Part shown: positions 55,547 through 64,000 of the stretch, one piece after another
Position numbering within the stretch: position 1 is the first letter of the stretch
Layout of the letters: every line of letters begins with the position of its first letter
Assembly (NCBI RefSeq): GCF_003130585.1
Contig: NZ_QFKX01000003.1
Coordinates: 248,001 to 312,000 of the forward strand
DNA from: Brachybacterium endophyticum
GTDB taxonomy: Bacteria; Actinomycetota; Actinomycetes; Actinomycetales; Dermabacteraceae
Direction of reading: 5' to 3'
DNA length: 64,000 nt
Program-made: the position numbers and the translations under genes
Notes under the pieces: model-generated
The model's database searches: none
The model's input: the letters and a program-made list of their open reading frames with translations, nothing else
Told to the model about the DNA's origin: nothing

Positions 55547-57088
55547 GTGACCTCCGAGCCCGATCAGACCCCGCGACACGACACCGACACACCACTCGCT
55601 GACGGCTCGACCCCCGTTGCCCCGCTCTCGGACGGGCCACACACGGACGCCCCGCTCCCCGCCGCTTCCACCCCGAAGGGCCGCACGACAGTGGTCGGCC
55701 TCGGGCTGGCCGTCGTGTTCGTCGCGGCGATCTCGCTGAACCTGCGCCCGGCCGCCTCGGGGCTTGGCCCGTTGATGCAGGACATCACCGGTGCCTACGG
55801 CGTCGGGGCCTGGGCCGACGGTCTGCTGACAGCCCTGCCCTGTCTCTGCTTCGGCGCCTTCGGGCTGTTGGCGGTGCCGATGTCGCGGCGCATCGGTCTG
55901 ACGGGCACGATCGTGGTGGCGTTCGTGCTCGCGACCATCGGGCTCGTCCTTCGCCCGCTCAGCGGCTCCTTCGGGCTGTTCGTGCTGCTCAGCGCCCTGG
56001 CGCTGATGGGGCCCTCGCTCGTCAACGTGGTCACACCCGCCTGGGTCAAGCGCCACGGTGGCAGGGCGTCGGTGGCGCTGATGACGCTGTATTCGATGCT
56101 GCTCGCGGTGGGCGCCGCGACGGGCCCTGCGATCGCGGTGCCGCTGGCGTCGGGGGTCCACGACTGGCGTGACTCGCTGCAGACCTGGGCGATCCTCGCG
56201 GCGCTGCCGGTGGTGATCGGCGTGCTCGTCCTGGTCCGGGTGGGTAACGACTACCCGCGCGCGGTACCCGGGGCAGACGCCGCGGCAGCGACGGACCCCG
56301 GGGCCCAACCGTCCGCGCCCCCATCTTCGCCCGCGCCCGCGCCCCAGCCCCCGTCCGCGTCGGCGGGCAGCGAGCTCCCTGATCCCGCCGCCGATCTCGA
56401 GGCCACCACCGCGCGCGCTCGCGCCCGAGCGGCAGCGCGGGAGGCCGCCCGGTCCGTCCCCCTGTGGCGCTCGCCGGCCGCCGTGTTCCTCACCCTCATG
56501 TTCGGTCTGCAGTCGATGAACGCCTACACCCAGTTCGGGATGCTGCCGCAGATCCTCACCGACGCGGGGCTGTCCCCGGGCGCGGCGGGGGCGACCGTCT
56601 CGCAGGTCGCCGCGTGGGGCATGGTCGGCGGTCTGGTGATGCCCACGATCATCGCCCGCTCCAACCGGCTCGGCATCTTCGCCCTGGCCTTCGGCCTGCT
56701 CACCGCCGCGGGCTACCTGGGGCTGATCCTCGCGCCGGCCGCGTCGCCGGTGGCGTGGGCGGCGCTGCTGGGCATCGGCGGCTTCGCCTTCCCGACCGCG
56801 ATCGCCATGATTCCGGCACGCACCCGTGACCCCGCGATCACCGCGCGGCTGTCCGGGATCGTCCAACCCGTCGGATATCTGCTCGCCGGCATCGGACCGC
56901 TGCTGATGGGCGCGCTGCTGCAGGCTACCGCGTCCCTCACCCTGGTGCTGTGGGTGCTGCTCGTCAGCGCCCTGGCGCTGGGCGCGGCGGGCTGGCGGGC
57001 GAGCGCGAACCGTCTGGTGGACGACGACCTCATCGAGGCCGTCGAATCCAGGCCGCCGAGCGGGACCGACACTCGCGAGCGGGACTGA
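55547..57088 (+). CDS. MFS transporter, CynX/NimT type
   Basis: A 513-residue 12-helix transporter. The first helix ends LNLRPAASGLGPLMQDI, the hallmark of the CynX/NimT (cyanate, nitroimidazole) branch, where a conserved Arg in helix 1 and LRP are typical. The central loop between helices 6 and 7 is long and Pro/Ala/Arg-rich (about 245-320). Such proteins export or import small anions or drugs; no cyanase gene is near. The start is GTG 55547; the N-terminal 45 residues are polar. The next gene starts 32 bases downstream. Confidence 0.88.
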   Translation: MTSEPDQTPRHDTDTPLADGSTPVAPLSDGPHTDAPLPAASTPKGRTTVVGLGLAVVFVAAISLNLRPAASGLGPLMQDITGAYGVGAWADGLLTALPCLCFGAFGLLAVPMSRRIGLTGTIVVAFVLATIGLVLRPLSGSFGLFVLLSALALMGPSLVNVVTPAWVKRHGGRASVALMTLYSMLLAVGAATGPAIAVPLASGVHDWRDSLQTWAILAALPVVIGVLVLVRVGNDYPRAVPGADAAAATDPGAQPSAPPSSPAPAPQPPSASAGSELPDPAADLEATTARARARAAAREAARSVPLWRSPAAVFLTLMFGLQSMNAYTQFGMLPQILTDAGLSPGAAGATVSQVAAWGMVGGLVMPTIIARSNRLGIFALAFGLLTAAGYLGLILAPAASPVAWAALLGIGGFAFPTAIAMIPARTRDPAITARLSGIVQPVGYLLAGIGPLLMGALLQATASLTLVLWVLLVSALALGAAGWRASANRLVDDDLIEAVESRPPSGTDTRERD

Positions 57089-57120
57089 CAGTCGCAGGCA
57101 GGCGTGGGAAGATGCCTCCC

Positions 57121-58098
57121 ATGAGCTCCGTGCACGTCGAGACCCCTGCCCCGCATCCCGGCGAGGAGGAGGCCAGCGGCGCAGACGCCCTGCGCCGGGC
57201 CACCTGGATCACCGCCCACCTGCCCACAGGTCTGTTCGAGTTCGGTGTCCGGCGCACCCACGGGAACACCAAGCCCGACCACGCAACCGTGGAGCGCTCG
57301 CTCGTCACCCGCTCACGCCATCGCGGCATCCCGGTGACCTGGATCGACCGCGAGAATGCGAACCGCGGCGTGCTCATCCACCTGCACGGCGGGACCTACG
57401 TCAAGGGCGAGCACCCCGATCACTGGGACTGGCTGGCCGACATGCGCCGCCGCGGCGGGATGGCCGTCGCGATGCTGCACTACCGGCTGCCGCCCGAGAT
57501 GCCCTTCCCCGCCGCCTACGACGATGCCGTCGAGGGTGTTCTCGGCATCGTCGAGGACTTCGCCCCCTACACCCCGCGCTGGGTGCTCTCGGGTGACAGC
57601 GCCGGGGCCGGACTCGCCCTCGCGGTCGCCCAGACCCTGCGCGATCGCGACGAGCAGCGCCCGTCGGCGCTCGTGCTCACGGCGCCGTGGGTGGATCTCA
57701 CGCTGAACGATCCGCGGATCGCCGAGCAGGAGGAGAAGGACCCCGCGCTGAGCCGGGAGACCCTGGCGCGCTCCGCCGCCCTCTACGCCGACGGCTTCGA
57801 CCTCGAGGACCCGCGGCTGAGCCCGCTGTTCCGCGACCTGCGGGACCTGCCGCCCGTGCACCTGACCGTCGGCGACCAGGACATCCTGCTCGGGGACGCT
57901 CTGCGGCTGCGGGACGGCCTGGCCGATGCCGGCACCGAGGTCACCTGGCTCGAGCAGCCCGGCGGCTGGCACTGCTACCCGATGGTGTGGCGGGGCCCGG
58001 TGTCGCAGTACGCGCGGCGCCGGCAGATCGCCTTCGTGCGCGAGGCGCTGCGCTTCGACGTCCCGGTCAACGAGGGGCGTCGCGCCGCCGCCCACTGA
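57121..58098 (+). CDS. Alpha/beta hydrolase of the hormone-sensitive-lipase family
   Basis: A 325-residue esterase-like enzyme. The oxyanion-hole motif HLHGGTYVKG and nucleophile elbow GDSAGAGLALA identify family IV (HSL-type) esterases; the catalytic Asp is in LTVGDQDILLGDA and the His in GGWHCYPM. It has no signal peptide. These enzymes cleave short-chain esters or acyl groups of small molecules. ATG 57121 has GGGAAG nine bases upstream. Co-transcription with the MFS transporter is likely. Confidence 0.92.
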   Translation: MSSVHVETPAPHPGEEEASGADALRRATWITAHLPTGLFEFGVRRTHGNTKPDHATVERSLVTRSRHRGIPVTWIDRENANRGVLIHLHGGTYVKGEHPDHWDWLADMRRRGGMAVAMLHYRLPPEMPFPAAYDDAVEGVLGIVEDFAPYTPRWVLSGDSAGAGLALAVAQTLRDRDEQRPSALVLTAPWVDLTLNDPRIAEQEEKDPALSRETLARSAALYADGFDLEDPRLSPLFRDLRDLPPVHLTVGDQDILLGDALRLRDGLADAGTEVTWLEQPGGWHCYPMVWRGPVSQYARRRQIAFVREALRFDVPVNEGRRAAAH

Positions 58099-58140
58099 CC
58101 CACCGGGCCGCCGCCCGCCGACCCGGGTTCGCGGCCGGAG

Positions 58141-58671
58141 CTACAGCAGCCGCTGCAGCGTGACCAGGTCCCACCAGGTGCCGAACTTGAACCCGGCCTC
58201 GGGCATCCGACCGACCTCGCGGAACCCGCAGCGCTCGTGCAGGCGGATCGACCCCGTGTTCCCGGACTCGACGAGAGCCACCAGCGAGTGCATGCCGTGC
58301 TCGCGGGCATGCGTCACCAGAGCCTCCATCAGGGCCGTGCCCACGCCTCGACCCTGCGCCTCGGGCAGCAGGTAGACGGAGTCCTCGCCGGTGAAGCGGT
58401 AGCCCGCGTAGTCGCGCAGCGGGGAGAACGAGGCATAGCCCAGCACCGCGGCGGACGGTCCCGGGTCCTCGGCGACCAGCATCGACCCGGCCTCCAGCTG
58501 CGCCTCGAACCAGGAGCGCGAGGCCTCCGGGTCCGGGACCTCGTCGATCCAGAGTCCTGAGGAGCTGCGGATGGCCTCGTCCCGGATCGCGAGGACGACG
58601 GCGGCGTCCTCGGCGGCCGCGAGACGGATCCGGGGTGGTGTGCGGGCTTCCGTGGCCACGGTCGTGCTCAT
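58141..58671 (-). CDS. GNAT N-acetyltransferase, Pat/Bar-like
   Basis: A 176-residue acetyl-CoA-dependent enzyme. The phosphinothricin-acetyltransferase type is seen from IRLAAAEDAAVVLAIRDEAI, YRFTGEDSVYLLPEAQGRGVGTALM (the acetyl-CoA loop Q-x-x-G-x-G) and LVALVESGNTGSIRLHERCGFREVG. Members acetylate amino groups of phosphinothricin, methionine sulfoximine and other amino acids. Its ATG overlaps the upstream small membrane protein stop (ATGA). Confidence 0.92.
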   Translation of the reverse strand: MSTTVATEARTPPRIRLAAAEDAAVVLAIRDEAIRSSSGLWIDEVPDPEASRSWFEAQLEAGSMLVAEDPGPSAAVLGYASFSPLRDYAGYRFTGEDSVYLLPEAQGRGVGTALMEALVTHAREHGMHSLVALVESGNTGSIRLHERCGFREVGRMPEAGFKFGTWWDLVTLQRLL

Positions 58672-58928
58672 CGCACCCGGTCGGTCACGGTCGATCGGCC
58701 GCGACCGGTCTGACCGTTCAACTCGCTGTGCACGTGCTGGGCGGCGGATTCATCGCGTGCGGTGATCCGCTGCAGTGCCTCGGCGTCGGCGACGTCGGGC
58801 TCCTCCCGCGCCAGCACCACCCAGACCGCGAAGCCGATGGTGCCCAGGATGCACAGCGCCGCGAGCACCACGAAGCCCAGGATGCTGAACGAGGGCGGCG
58901 CGGTCAGCCAGTCGCACAACCACTGCAT
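58668..58928 (-). CDS. Small single-pass membrane protein
   Basis: An 86-residue protein with one hydrophobic helix (SILGFVVLAALCILGTIGFAV, split by a turn) and a polar C-terminal half rich in Asp, Glu and Arg. ATG 58928 follows GGGAGGG; longer frames lack a site. It is translationally coupled to the GNAT enzyme. No family is recognised. Confidence 0.65.
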   Translation of the reverse strand: MQWLCDWLTAPPSFSILGFVVLAALCILGTIGFAVWVVLAREEPDVADAEALQRITARDESAAQHVHSELNGQTGRGRSTVTDRVR

Positions 58929-59095
58929 GTGCGCCCTCCCGTGTCCCGTCGCGGGTTTCATCGTACTGTGGACCTGCGCTTCCGCGCTGACCGGGCCCAT
59001 CGGCCCGGCACCTGGCGGCGGCGCCCGCGGAGGCTGCACCGGGCGGTTCCGCGCGCGGTCTCCCGATCGTCGGGGGAGGGAACGGACTGAGGGGC

Positions 59096-60646
59096 ATGGC
59101 CGACGTCATCGTGGGGCGCTTCGCGCTCATCGACCTGATCGCCAAGGGCGGGTCGGGTGCCGTCTGGCGTGCCTGGGACTCCAAGGCCGGGGCCCTGTGC
59201 GCGGCGAAGGTGCTGCGCCAGCGCGATTCCGCGGACCTCATGCGCTTCGTGCGCGAGAAGGGCGTCAGCTTCGATCATCCCCACCTCCTCACCCCGTACG
59301 GATGGGGCGCGGAGGACGAGCACGTCGTGATCGCGATGCCGCTGGCCAGCGGCGGCACGCTCGAATCCGTGGTGCGCGGGCACGGGCCGCTCGGCGAGCC
59401 GGCGGTGGTTGTCATCCTGGACCAGCTGCTCGACGGTCTCGCGCACGTGCACGCCGACGGCTGGATCCACCGTGACGTCAAGCCCGCGAACATGATGCTC
59501 GAGCCCACCGGGGTGCAGCGTCCGCATTCCCGCCTCGCGGACTTCGGCATCGCCGTCCACGAGACCGACGTGCGCTTCACCAGCGTCGGCATGGTCAACG
59601 GAACGCCCGGGTACATGGCCCCCGAGCTGTTCTCGATGGCCGAGCCCCACCCCAGCCACGACCTGTATGCGGCGGGCGTCGTGGCCATGTTCGCGCTGAA
59701 CGGGCCGTTCCCGCTGCGAGACGGCGCCTTCCGGGCCGAGGAGCTCGATCATCGCCTGCGCGGGGTGTCGCCGAAGCTCGCCGCCGTGATCCGCAGGATG
59801 GTCGATCCGCAGCCGGAGCGGCGATACCAGGATGCTGCCGCGGTCCGCAGCGATCTGCCGCACGTCCCTTCCGGCCTGCGTCTCGCCTTCGCCGACGGCG
59901 CACCGCTGGACGTCCGCTCGACGCTCCCGCCGCTGCCCCCGGACGCTCCGGGCGCCCAGCGCCCCCAGGTCCCGGCGCGCTCCGGCCCCTCGATGGAGGA
60001 GATCCGGGCAGGCCGCGTCGAGCAGGCGTACACCTCGCGGGGTCCGGGCGCGCGCGGGCGCCACGCCCCGGCTCCGCCGACCCAGCAGGCGCACGGCACG
60101 CAGCAGGCCGGCGCGACCCGCCACGGGCCCCCGCAGCAGGGGGCGCAGCCACAGCAGGGAATGCCACAGCAGGGGATGCCGCCACAGCGTCGTTCCGGAG
60201 GGTCGGGGCCCAGCAGCTCGAGCGCCCCCTCGCAGAACCGGCCGAATCCGACGGCTGCGCAGGGGGCGACCACCCACGCGCAGCGTCCCGGCCCGCCCCC
60301 GCAGCAGCGGAACCCCGTCTCGCCCCCGCCGATGGGGTCCTACCCCTACGGCCAGACCCCGCGCGATGCGGCGGGCCGACGCCTCGTGGACTCGCGGCGA
60401 CCTCCCGGATCCGCCGCGGCCACTGCACCGGCCACGGGCCCGGCCCCGGCGCCCTCACGGGGCTCGGCCTCGCGACAGCCGTCCTCCGCGAGTTCGGCGG
60501 GGACCGGCGAACGTCCGTCGGGCCTGCGTGCGAACTCGGTGCTCAGCGGGCAGACCCGCACCACGCTGATCGGTGCGGGCGTCGGGGTCGTCGCAGCGGT
60601 CGTGCTCGGCGTGCCGACGGCGATCCTGCTGGTCAGCCTGCTCTGA
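59096..60646 (+). CDS. Membrane-anchored Ser/Thr protein kinase
   Basis: A 516-residue eukaryotic-type kinase. The kinase domain (about residues 7-260) is complete: Gly loop AKGGSGAVWRAWD, ATP Lys in CAAKVLRQ, catalytic IHRDVKPANM, metal-binding ADFGIA, and activation segment end TPGYMAPEL. A Pro/Gln/Arg/Gly-rich disordered linker (about 285-480) leads to a C-terminal membrane helix (LIGAGVGVVAAVVLGVPTAIL), so the kinase faces the cytoplasm. There are no PASTA repeats or outside domain, so extracellular sensing is unlikely. GAGGGG precedes the ATG. Targets are unknown. Confidence 0.92.
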   Translation: MADVIVGRFALIDLIAKGGSGAVWRAWDSKAGALCAAKVLRQRDSADLMRFVREKGVSFDHPHLLTPYGWGAEDEHVVIAMPLASGGTLESVVRGHGPLGEPAVVVILDQLLDGLAHVHADGWIHRDVKPANMMLEPTGVQRPHSRLADFGIAVHETDVRFTSVGMVNGTPGYMAPELFSMAEPHPSHDLYAAGVVAMFALNGPFPLRDGAFRAEELDHRLRGVSPKLAAVIRRMVDPQPERRYQDAAAVRSDLPHVPSGLRLAFADGAPLDVRSTLPPLPPDAPGAQRPQVPARSGPSMEEIRAGRVEQAYTSRGPGARGRHAPAPPTQQAHGTQQAGATRHGPPQQGAQPQQGMPQQGMPPQRRSGGSGPSSSSAPSQNRPNPTAAQGATTHAQRPGPPPQQRNPVSPPPMGSYPYGQTPRDAAGRRLVDSRRPPGSAAATAPATGPAPAPSRGSASRQPSSASSAGTGERPSGLRANSVLSGQTRTTLIGAGVGVVAAVVLGVPTAILLVSLL

Positions 60647-60718
60647 GAGCGACCCTCCTGCTCCGAGGGACGCAGTGCTCCGGGAGCCGGCACACCGCCC
60701 GAGCGAGCGCCCCCGCTC

Positions 60719-62326
60719 TCAGGATCCCGACGCCGCCGGCGCGGTCGCGACCGTGTCGAGCGACTGGATGAGCGCATCCGCCCGCGGGTCCATCAGCAGC
60801 GTGATGTGCAGGGTTCCGCCCGAGCCCGAGCCCGAGCCCGAGCCCGTGCCCGTGCCCGAGTCGTCGTCCGCCCGGCCGCGGAGGGTCCAGCGCACCGAGG
60901 CCCGCGAGAGCACGTCGGCGTCCTGCGGGGTGAGCGCGTCGAGGTCGGCGGCGCTCACACCGGAGCGCTCCAGGGCGGAGGCCAGGCGACGGCGCCTCTC
61001 CTCGCGGGAGATGTCGAGGTCCATGTTGTCGGCGAACCAGACGTCGGCCAGGGTGTCGTCGCCCTCGCGCAGCCAGTCGAGCGCGGCACGGGCCGCCTCC
61101 AGGGTGCGCGGCGCGGCGCTGGGCAGACGCGCCGCCAGCAGTCCGGGGACCTGGTCATCGAGCGTGCGCAGCACGCTCATCGCGACGGGTGTGGCCGGGG
61201 CGTACTTGCTGTTGGCGAGGACCACCACGCCGACGCCGCTGTCACGGTGCCAGACCATGAACGAGCCGTATCCCGGGTAGCCGCCCGAGTGGGAGATGAC
61301 GTCGCCCAGCTCCGGGAAGCGCTCGACGACGAGGCCGAAGCCGTACCCGCGCACGTTCGCGAAGCCGGGCGAGGCGCCGTCCTGACCGGCGGGGAGGGCG
61401 GGCGTGGACTGGATCCGGTGGATCTGCTGCATCTCCCGGCGCGAGGCCGTGGACAGCAGGCCCTGCTCGCGTCCGGGAGCGTCGGGGGCATCGGCCGCTG
61501 CGAGGAACCGCACCCAGGTCGCGATGTCGTCGACCGTCGAGAACAGTCCGGCCATCGCTCCGTACACGCCGGGCTCGTCGAAGTCGACGGCCTCGAAGCG
61601 GGTGGCGTCCACGCGGTCGGCGAGCCGATGTCCGGTCGCGATGCGGGAAGCGTCCAGGTGCTCGCGGGAGAAGGACGTGTCGTGCATACCGAGCGGCACC
61701 AGGAAGGTCTCGGTGAGGTACTGGTCGTAGGGGAGGCCCGTGACCTCGTCGATCAGGCGTCCCAACAGGGCGAAGCCCGTGTTGGAGTACTCGAAGCCGG
61801 TGCCGGGGGCGTGCACGTGGCCCAAGCCCTTCGCGATCATCGCGGCGAACTGCTCGCGGGTCATCGACTCCTGGCGATCGCCCCAGGGATTGTCGGTCAC
61901 CAGGCCGGCGGACATGCTCAGCAGGTCGCGGACCGTGATCACGGGGGAGTCCGCGGTGGCGGGGGAGAGCGCGGCGGCCTCGGGGACGTGCTGGGCGATC
62001 GGGTCGTCCAGGCGCAGCCGCCCCTCCTCGCGCAGTCGCAGCACGCCGGCCGCGGTGAACGACTTCGTCATCGAGGCGATGCGGGAGATGGTCCCGCGGT
62101 CCATCGGGGCCGATCCCGGTGCGGGGCGGCCGCCCTCGAGCCGCCGCGAGCCCGAGGCGCCGGAGGCGAGCACCGCGGAGTCTTGGTCATGGCCGCCGAC
62201 CACGGCCCAGACCAGCCCGGCCGTGCGGTGCTCCGAGACGGCCGCATCGGCGAGGGACGTGATCGTCGCCACCACCTCCTCGGGGATCACGGACGCAGCG
62301 GGGGTCGCAGAGGCGGTGACAGGCAT
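60719..62326 (-). CDS. Serine beta-lactamase-like hydrolase (class C fold)
   Basis: A 535-residue protein whose first 380 residues form the class C beta-lactamase/penicillin-binding fold: IASMTKSFTAAG gives the SxxK nucleophile, FEYSNTGFALLG the Tyr-Ser-Asn and HSGGYPGYG the third motif (His-x-Gly). The remaining part ends with a Gly/Ser/Thr linker encoded by a hexanucleotide repeat. There is no clear signal peptide. Probably an esterase or peptidase rather than an antibiotic-resistance enzyme; this is inference. Start ATG 62326 fits a leaderless message. Confidence 0.9.
   Translation of the reverse strand: MPVTASATPAASVIPEEVVATITSLADAAVSEHRTAGLVWAVVGGHDQDSAVLASGASGSRRLEGGRPAPGSAPMDRGTISRIASMTKSFTAAGVLRLREEGRLRLDDPIAQHVPEAAALSPATADSPVITVRDLLSMSAGLVTDNPWGDRQESMTREQFAAMIAKGLGHVHAPGTGFEYSNTGFALLGRLIDEVTGLPYDQYLTETFLVPLGMHDTSFSREHLDASRIATGHRLADRVDATRFEAVDFDEPGVYGAMAGLFSTVDDIATWVRFLAAADAPDAPGREQGLLSTASRREMQQIHRIQSTPALPAGQDGASPGFANVRGYGFGLVVERFPELGDVISHSGGYPGYGSFMVWHRDSGVGVVVLANSKYAPATPVAMSVLRTLDDQVPGLLAARLPSAAPRTLEAARAALDWLREGDDTLADVWFADNMDLDISREERRRRLASALERSGVSAADLDALTPQDADVLSRASVRWTLRGRADDDSGTGTGSGSGSGSGGTLHITLLMDPRADALIQSLDTVATAPAASGS
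60821..60856 (-). repeat. Hexanucleotide microsatellite in the hydrolase gene
   Basis: Four CGAGCC units followed by two CGTGCC units (plus-strand reading) encode a Gly-Ser and Gly-Thr run near the C-terminal end of the product. Confidence 0.85.
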
Positions 62327-62333
62327 GGGGACC

Positions 62334-62339
62334 ACTCTA
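62334..62339 (-). promoter_or_regulatory. -10 box of the beta-lactamase-like gene
   Basis: TAGAGT on the minus strand ends seven bases before ATG 62326; leaderless geometry. The in-frame GTG at 62335 overlaps the box and is less likely. Confidence 0.45.
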
Positions 62340-62517
62340 GGACGAGGTCGGCGAGGGGATCGTCGGCCGGCGGCATAGGGAATTACCAGAGAAGGACCAG
62401 TGGATTCCCACCCGCGGGGCGTTCCATGATTCTCGTGATGGACACCCCCTCGTCCGGATCCGGCACAGCTGTCGTGTCGTGACGGTTCCCTGAATGCCGG
62501 GCCGGCGCGCCACCCCC

Positions 62518-63432
62518 TCAGCGCGTCGGCCCGGCTTCTTCTCCGGGGTCCGCGGGCTGCTGGTCCGGCGCCTGCGAGTCCGTGGGATTCCGCTGCGCCA
62601 CCGGCCGCGCCGCGGCGTCGTAGAAGCTCGCCAGGGCCCGTGCGGCCGACGGTCCGAGCACCTCCTGCAGCAGCGTCGGATCCGCGATCGCCGGGTCGAA
62701 GCCGGGCCGCTCCTCCTGCTCCTGCTGCGGCTCCTCGCCCTCCGCGGATCCTGCCTCCGAGGCACCGTCCGCCTGCTCGTCGGGGCTCGCGCCGTGTCCC
62801 TCATCCGATCCCTCGGCCTGGCTCTCGCCGTCGGGCGCCCCCGCCTGTGCCTCGCTCCCGGTCCTCCCCGCCCGGGCGAGCGCCGCTGCGCCGCGGCCGG
62901 AAGCGGTCGGGGCGGCGATCTCCCGCAGCGTCAGTCCGCGCAGGGTCAGCAGGTGCACGGGGGACTCGTCGACCGCCTCGACCAGCACATAGGTCAGGGC
63001 GGCGACGTGCACGCAGGGCCCCGGCCAGTCCATGCACGTGCAGTCGTGGCTGAGCTCGGAGACGCTGCGCGGAAGCAATGTCGCATCGTGCCCGGCGAGC
63101 TCCTTCTCGACGCTCTCCGGATAGCCGCCGCTGCTCAGCAGGGCCGGGAGCTCGGGATGTTCCTGCAGGACACCCACCACGATCGTGCGGTCGTCGGCCC
63201 CGAAGGCGGCGACGTCGAGCTCGGGCTCGTAGATCGTGCCGTCGTCGTCCAGCACCCCGGCCCGGGCCCGACGGGGTGCGACGTCCAGCCACTGCACCCG
63301 GTCCGCGCGCGCCAGTCTGCGTCCGCTGCTCGAGCGGGAGGTGCCGAGGACCCCTTCGAGCGCGGCGCGCAGGGCGGCGCCCTGCCAGCTGGCGCCGATG
63401 CGGCCCCGACGAGATCTCATGCGGATGCTCAT
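62518..63432 (-). CDS. SWIM zinc-finger protein
   Basis: A 304-residue protein with a SWIM finger, C-x-C-x(n)-C-x-H, at HDCTCMDWPGPCVHVAALTY (about residues 128-147). The N-terminal part (RRGRIGASWQGAALRAALEG and DVAPRRARAGVLD) matches the actinobacterial SWIM proteins encoded beside SNF2 helicases. After residue 200 the chain is acidic low complexity with Glu, Gln and Ala. Its ATG overlaps the stop of the helicase (ATGA), so it is likely a DNA-binding partner of that helicase. Confidence 0.9.
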   Translation of the reverse strand: MSIRMRSRRGRIGASWQGAALRAALEGVLGTSRSSSGRRLARADRVQWLDVAPRRARAGVLDDDGTIYEPELDVAAFGADDRTIVVGVLQEHPELPALLSSGGYPESVEKELAGHDATLLPRSVSELSHDCTCMDWPGPCVHVAALTYVLVEAVDESPVHLLTLRGLTLREIAAPTASGRGAAALARAGRTGSEAQAGAPDGESQAEGSDEGHGASPDEQADGASEAGSAEGEEPQQEQEERPGFDPAIADPTLLQEVLGPSAARALASFYDAAARPVAQRNPTDSQAPDQQPADPGEEAGPTR

Positions 63433-64000
63433 CGCTCGCCTCCCGAGGGGTCCAGCTGGAACAGGGCGTGCAGCTCGGCACTGCTCATCGACATCAGCGC
63501 GCTCTCCACCGGGGCGATGGTGAGGTCGGCGAGGGTCTGCTTGTCCTGCAGCACCTGGTCGATGCGCTCCTCGATGGTGCCGGCGGCCACCAGCTTGCGC
63601 ACCTGGACGTCCTTGGTCTGCCCGATCCGGAAGGCGCGGTCGGTGGCCTGGTTCTCCACCGCGGGGTTCCACCAGCGGTCCAGGTGGACGACGTGGTTCG
63701 CGGCGGTCAGGGTGAGGCCGGTGCCGCCCGCTCGCAGGCTCAGCAGCATCGCCCCGGGCTCGCCGGGCGTGTCCTGGAACGTCTCGACCATGGCGTCGCG
63801 GTCCTTCTTGGCGAGACCGCCGTGCAGGAAGGGGATCTCGCGCCCGAAGCGCTCGCGCCAGTAGGGCACCAGCATGTGGCCGAAGGTCGTGAACTGCGTG
63901 AACAGCAGCACCTTCTCGCCGTCGGCGAAGGCCGACTCCAGCAGGTCGTCGACGTACTCGAGCTTCCCGGAGCGGTGCTGTCCCTCGCGCAGGATGCTCG
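63429..64000 (-). CDS. SNF2-family helicase, C-terminal part (cut by the window edge)
   Basis: The frame is open from the right edge to TGA 63429, giving the last 189 residues of a Swi2/Snf2 ATPase. Visible are the helicase C-terminal motifs: KVLLFTQFTT (IV), PFLHGGLAKKDRD, MLLSLRAGGTGLTLTAANHV (V) and DRWWNPAVENQATDRAFRIGQ (VI), then the bromo-like tail GTIEERIDQVLQDK. Bacterial members of this RapA-HepA group act in nucleoprotein remodelling or anti-phage defence. The coupled SWIM gene follows. The start lies beyond the window. Confidence 0.94.
   Translation of the reverse strand, partial: SILREGQHRSGKLEYVDDLLESAFADGEKVLLFTQFTTFGHMLVPYWRERFGREIPFLHGGLAKKDRDAMVETFQDTPGEPGAMLLSLRAGGTGLTLTAANHVVHLDRWWNPAVENQATDRAFRIGQTKDVQVRKLVAAGTIEERIDQVLQDKQTLADLTIAPVESALMSMSSAELHALFQLDPSGGER

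Overview
The window is a contiguous piece of a very GC-rich chromosome whose genes look like those of a Gram-positive actinobacterium. Supporting signs are PoxB/pyruvate:quinone oxidoreductase, an Rpf-type muralidase, a NarL-type two-component pair, and many start codons placed 6-8 bases after a TANNNT box, as in leaderless actinobacterial transcripts. A member of the Dermabacteraceae (Brachybacterium-like) is my best guess; this is inference from gene content, not a search result.

Region by region. 1-5 kb, mostly minus strand: a two-component system and an MFS transporter coupled to a universal stress protein. 4.8-11.9 kb, plus strand: class II glutamine amidotransferase, CPBP protease-like membrane protein, serine hydrolase, poxB, a secreted Rpf-type muralidase and a hypothetical protein. 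12.1-16 kb: manA and a MauE-thioredoxin fusion, both with rare TTA codons, then a drug-type MFS pump. About 730 bp without a gene follows; it contains a tRNA T-arm-like fragment.

16.7-32.0 kb is the most specialised part. It is a Wzx/Wzy-type cell-surface polysaccharide locus with a membrane-bound nucleotide-sugar 4,6-dehydratase, a DegT-family aminotransferase, a FemAB-like aminoacyltransferase, two paralogous ATP-grasp ligases, a fold-III PLP decarboxylase, an initiating sugar-phosphate transferase with a C-terminal GNAT-like domain, a flippase, a GT4 glycosyltransferase, a Wzc-type tyrosine kinase, a Wzb-type phosphatase, a 39-codon ORF coupled at both ends, and a polymerase-like membrane protein. 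The ligases, decarboxylase and FemAB protein suggest that the glycan is decorated with an amino acid or a decarboxylated amino acid.

32.1-64 kb: metF-metE, a 933-residue membrane protein, a MATE exporter, a 1367-residue RND permease, a DUF559 protein, a diiron desaturase-like protein paired with a degenerate paralogue, a TPR-like protein, a DinB-like protein, a POT peptide transporter, a DoxX protein, replicative helicase dnaB, a gene broken by one in-frame TGA, an MFS pump, an esterase, a GNAT enzyme with a small membrane protein, a Ser/Thr kinase, a beta-lactamase-fold hydrolase, and a SWIM protein coupled to the C-terminal part of a SNF2 helicase that runs off the window.

Three near-identical long palindromes (about 44301-44344, 45567-45626 and 55293-55352) occupy intergenic regions and form a dispersed repeat family that I do not recognise. 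No CRISPR array, insertion sequence, rRNA gene or intact tRNA gene was found.
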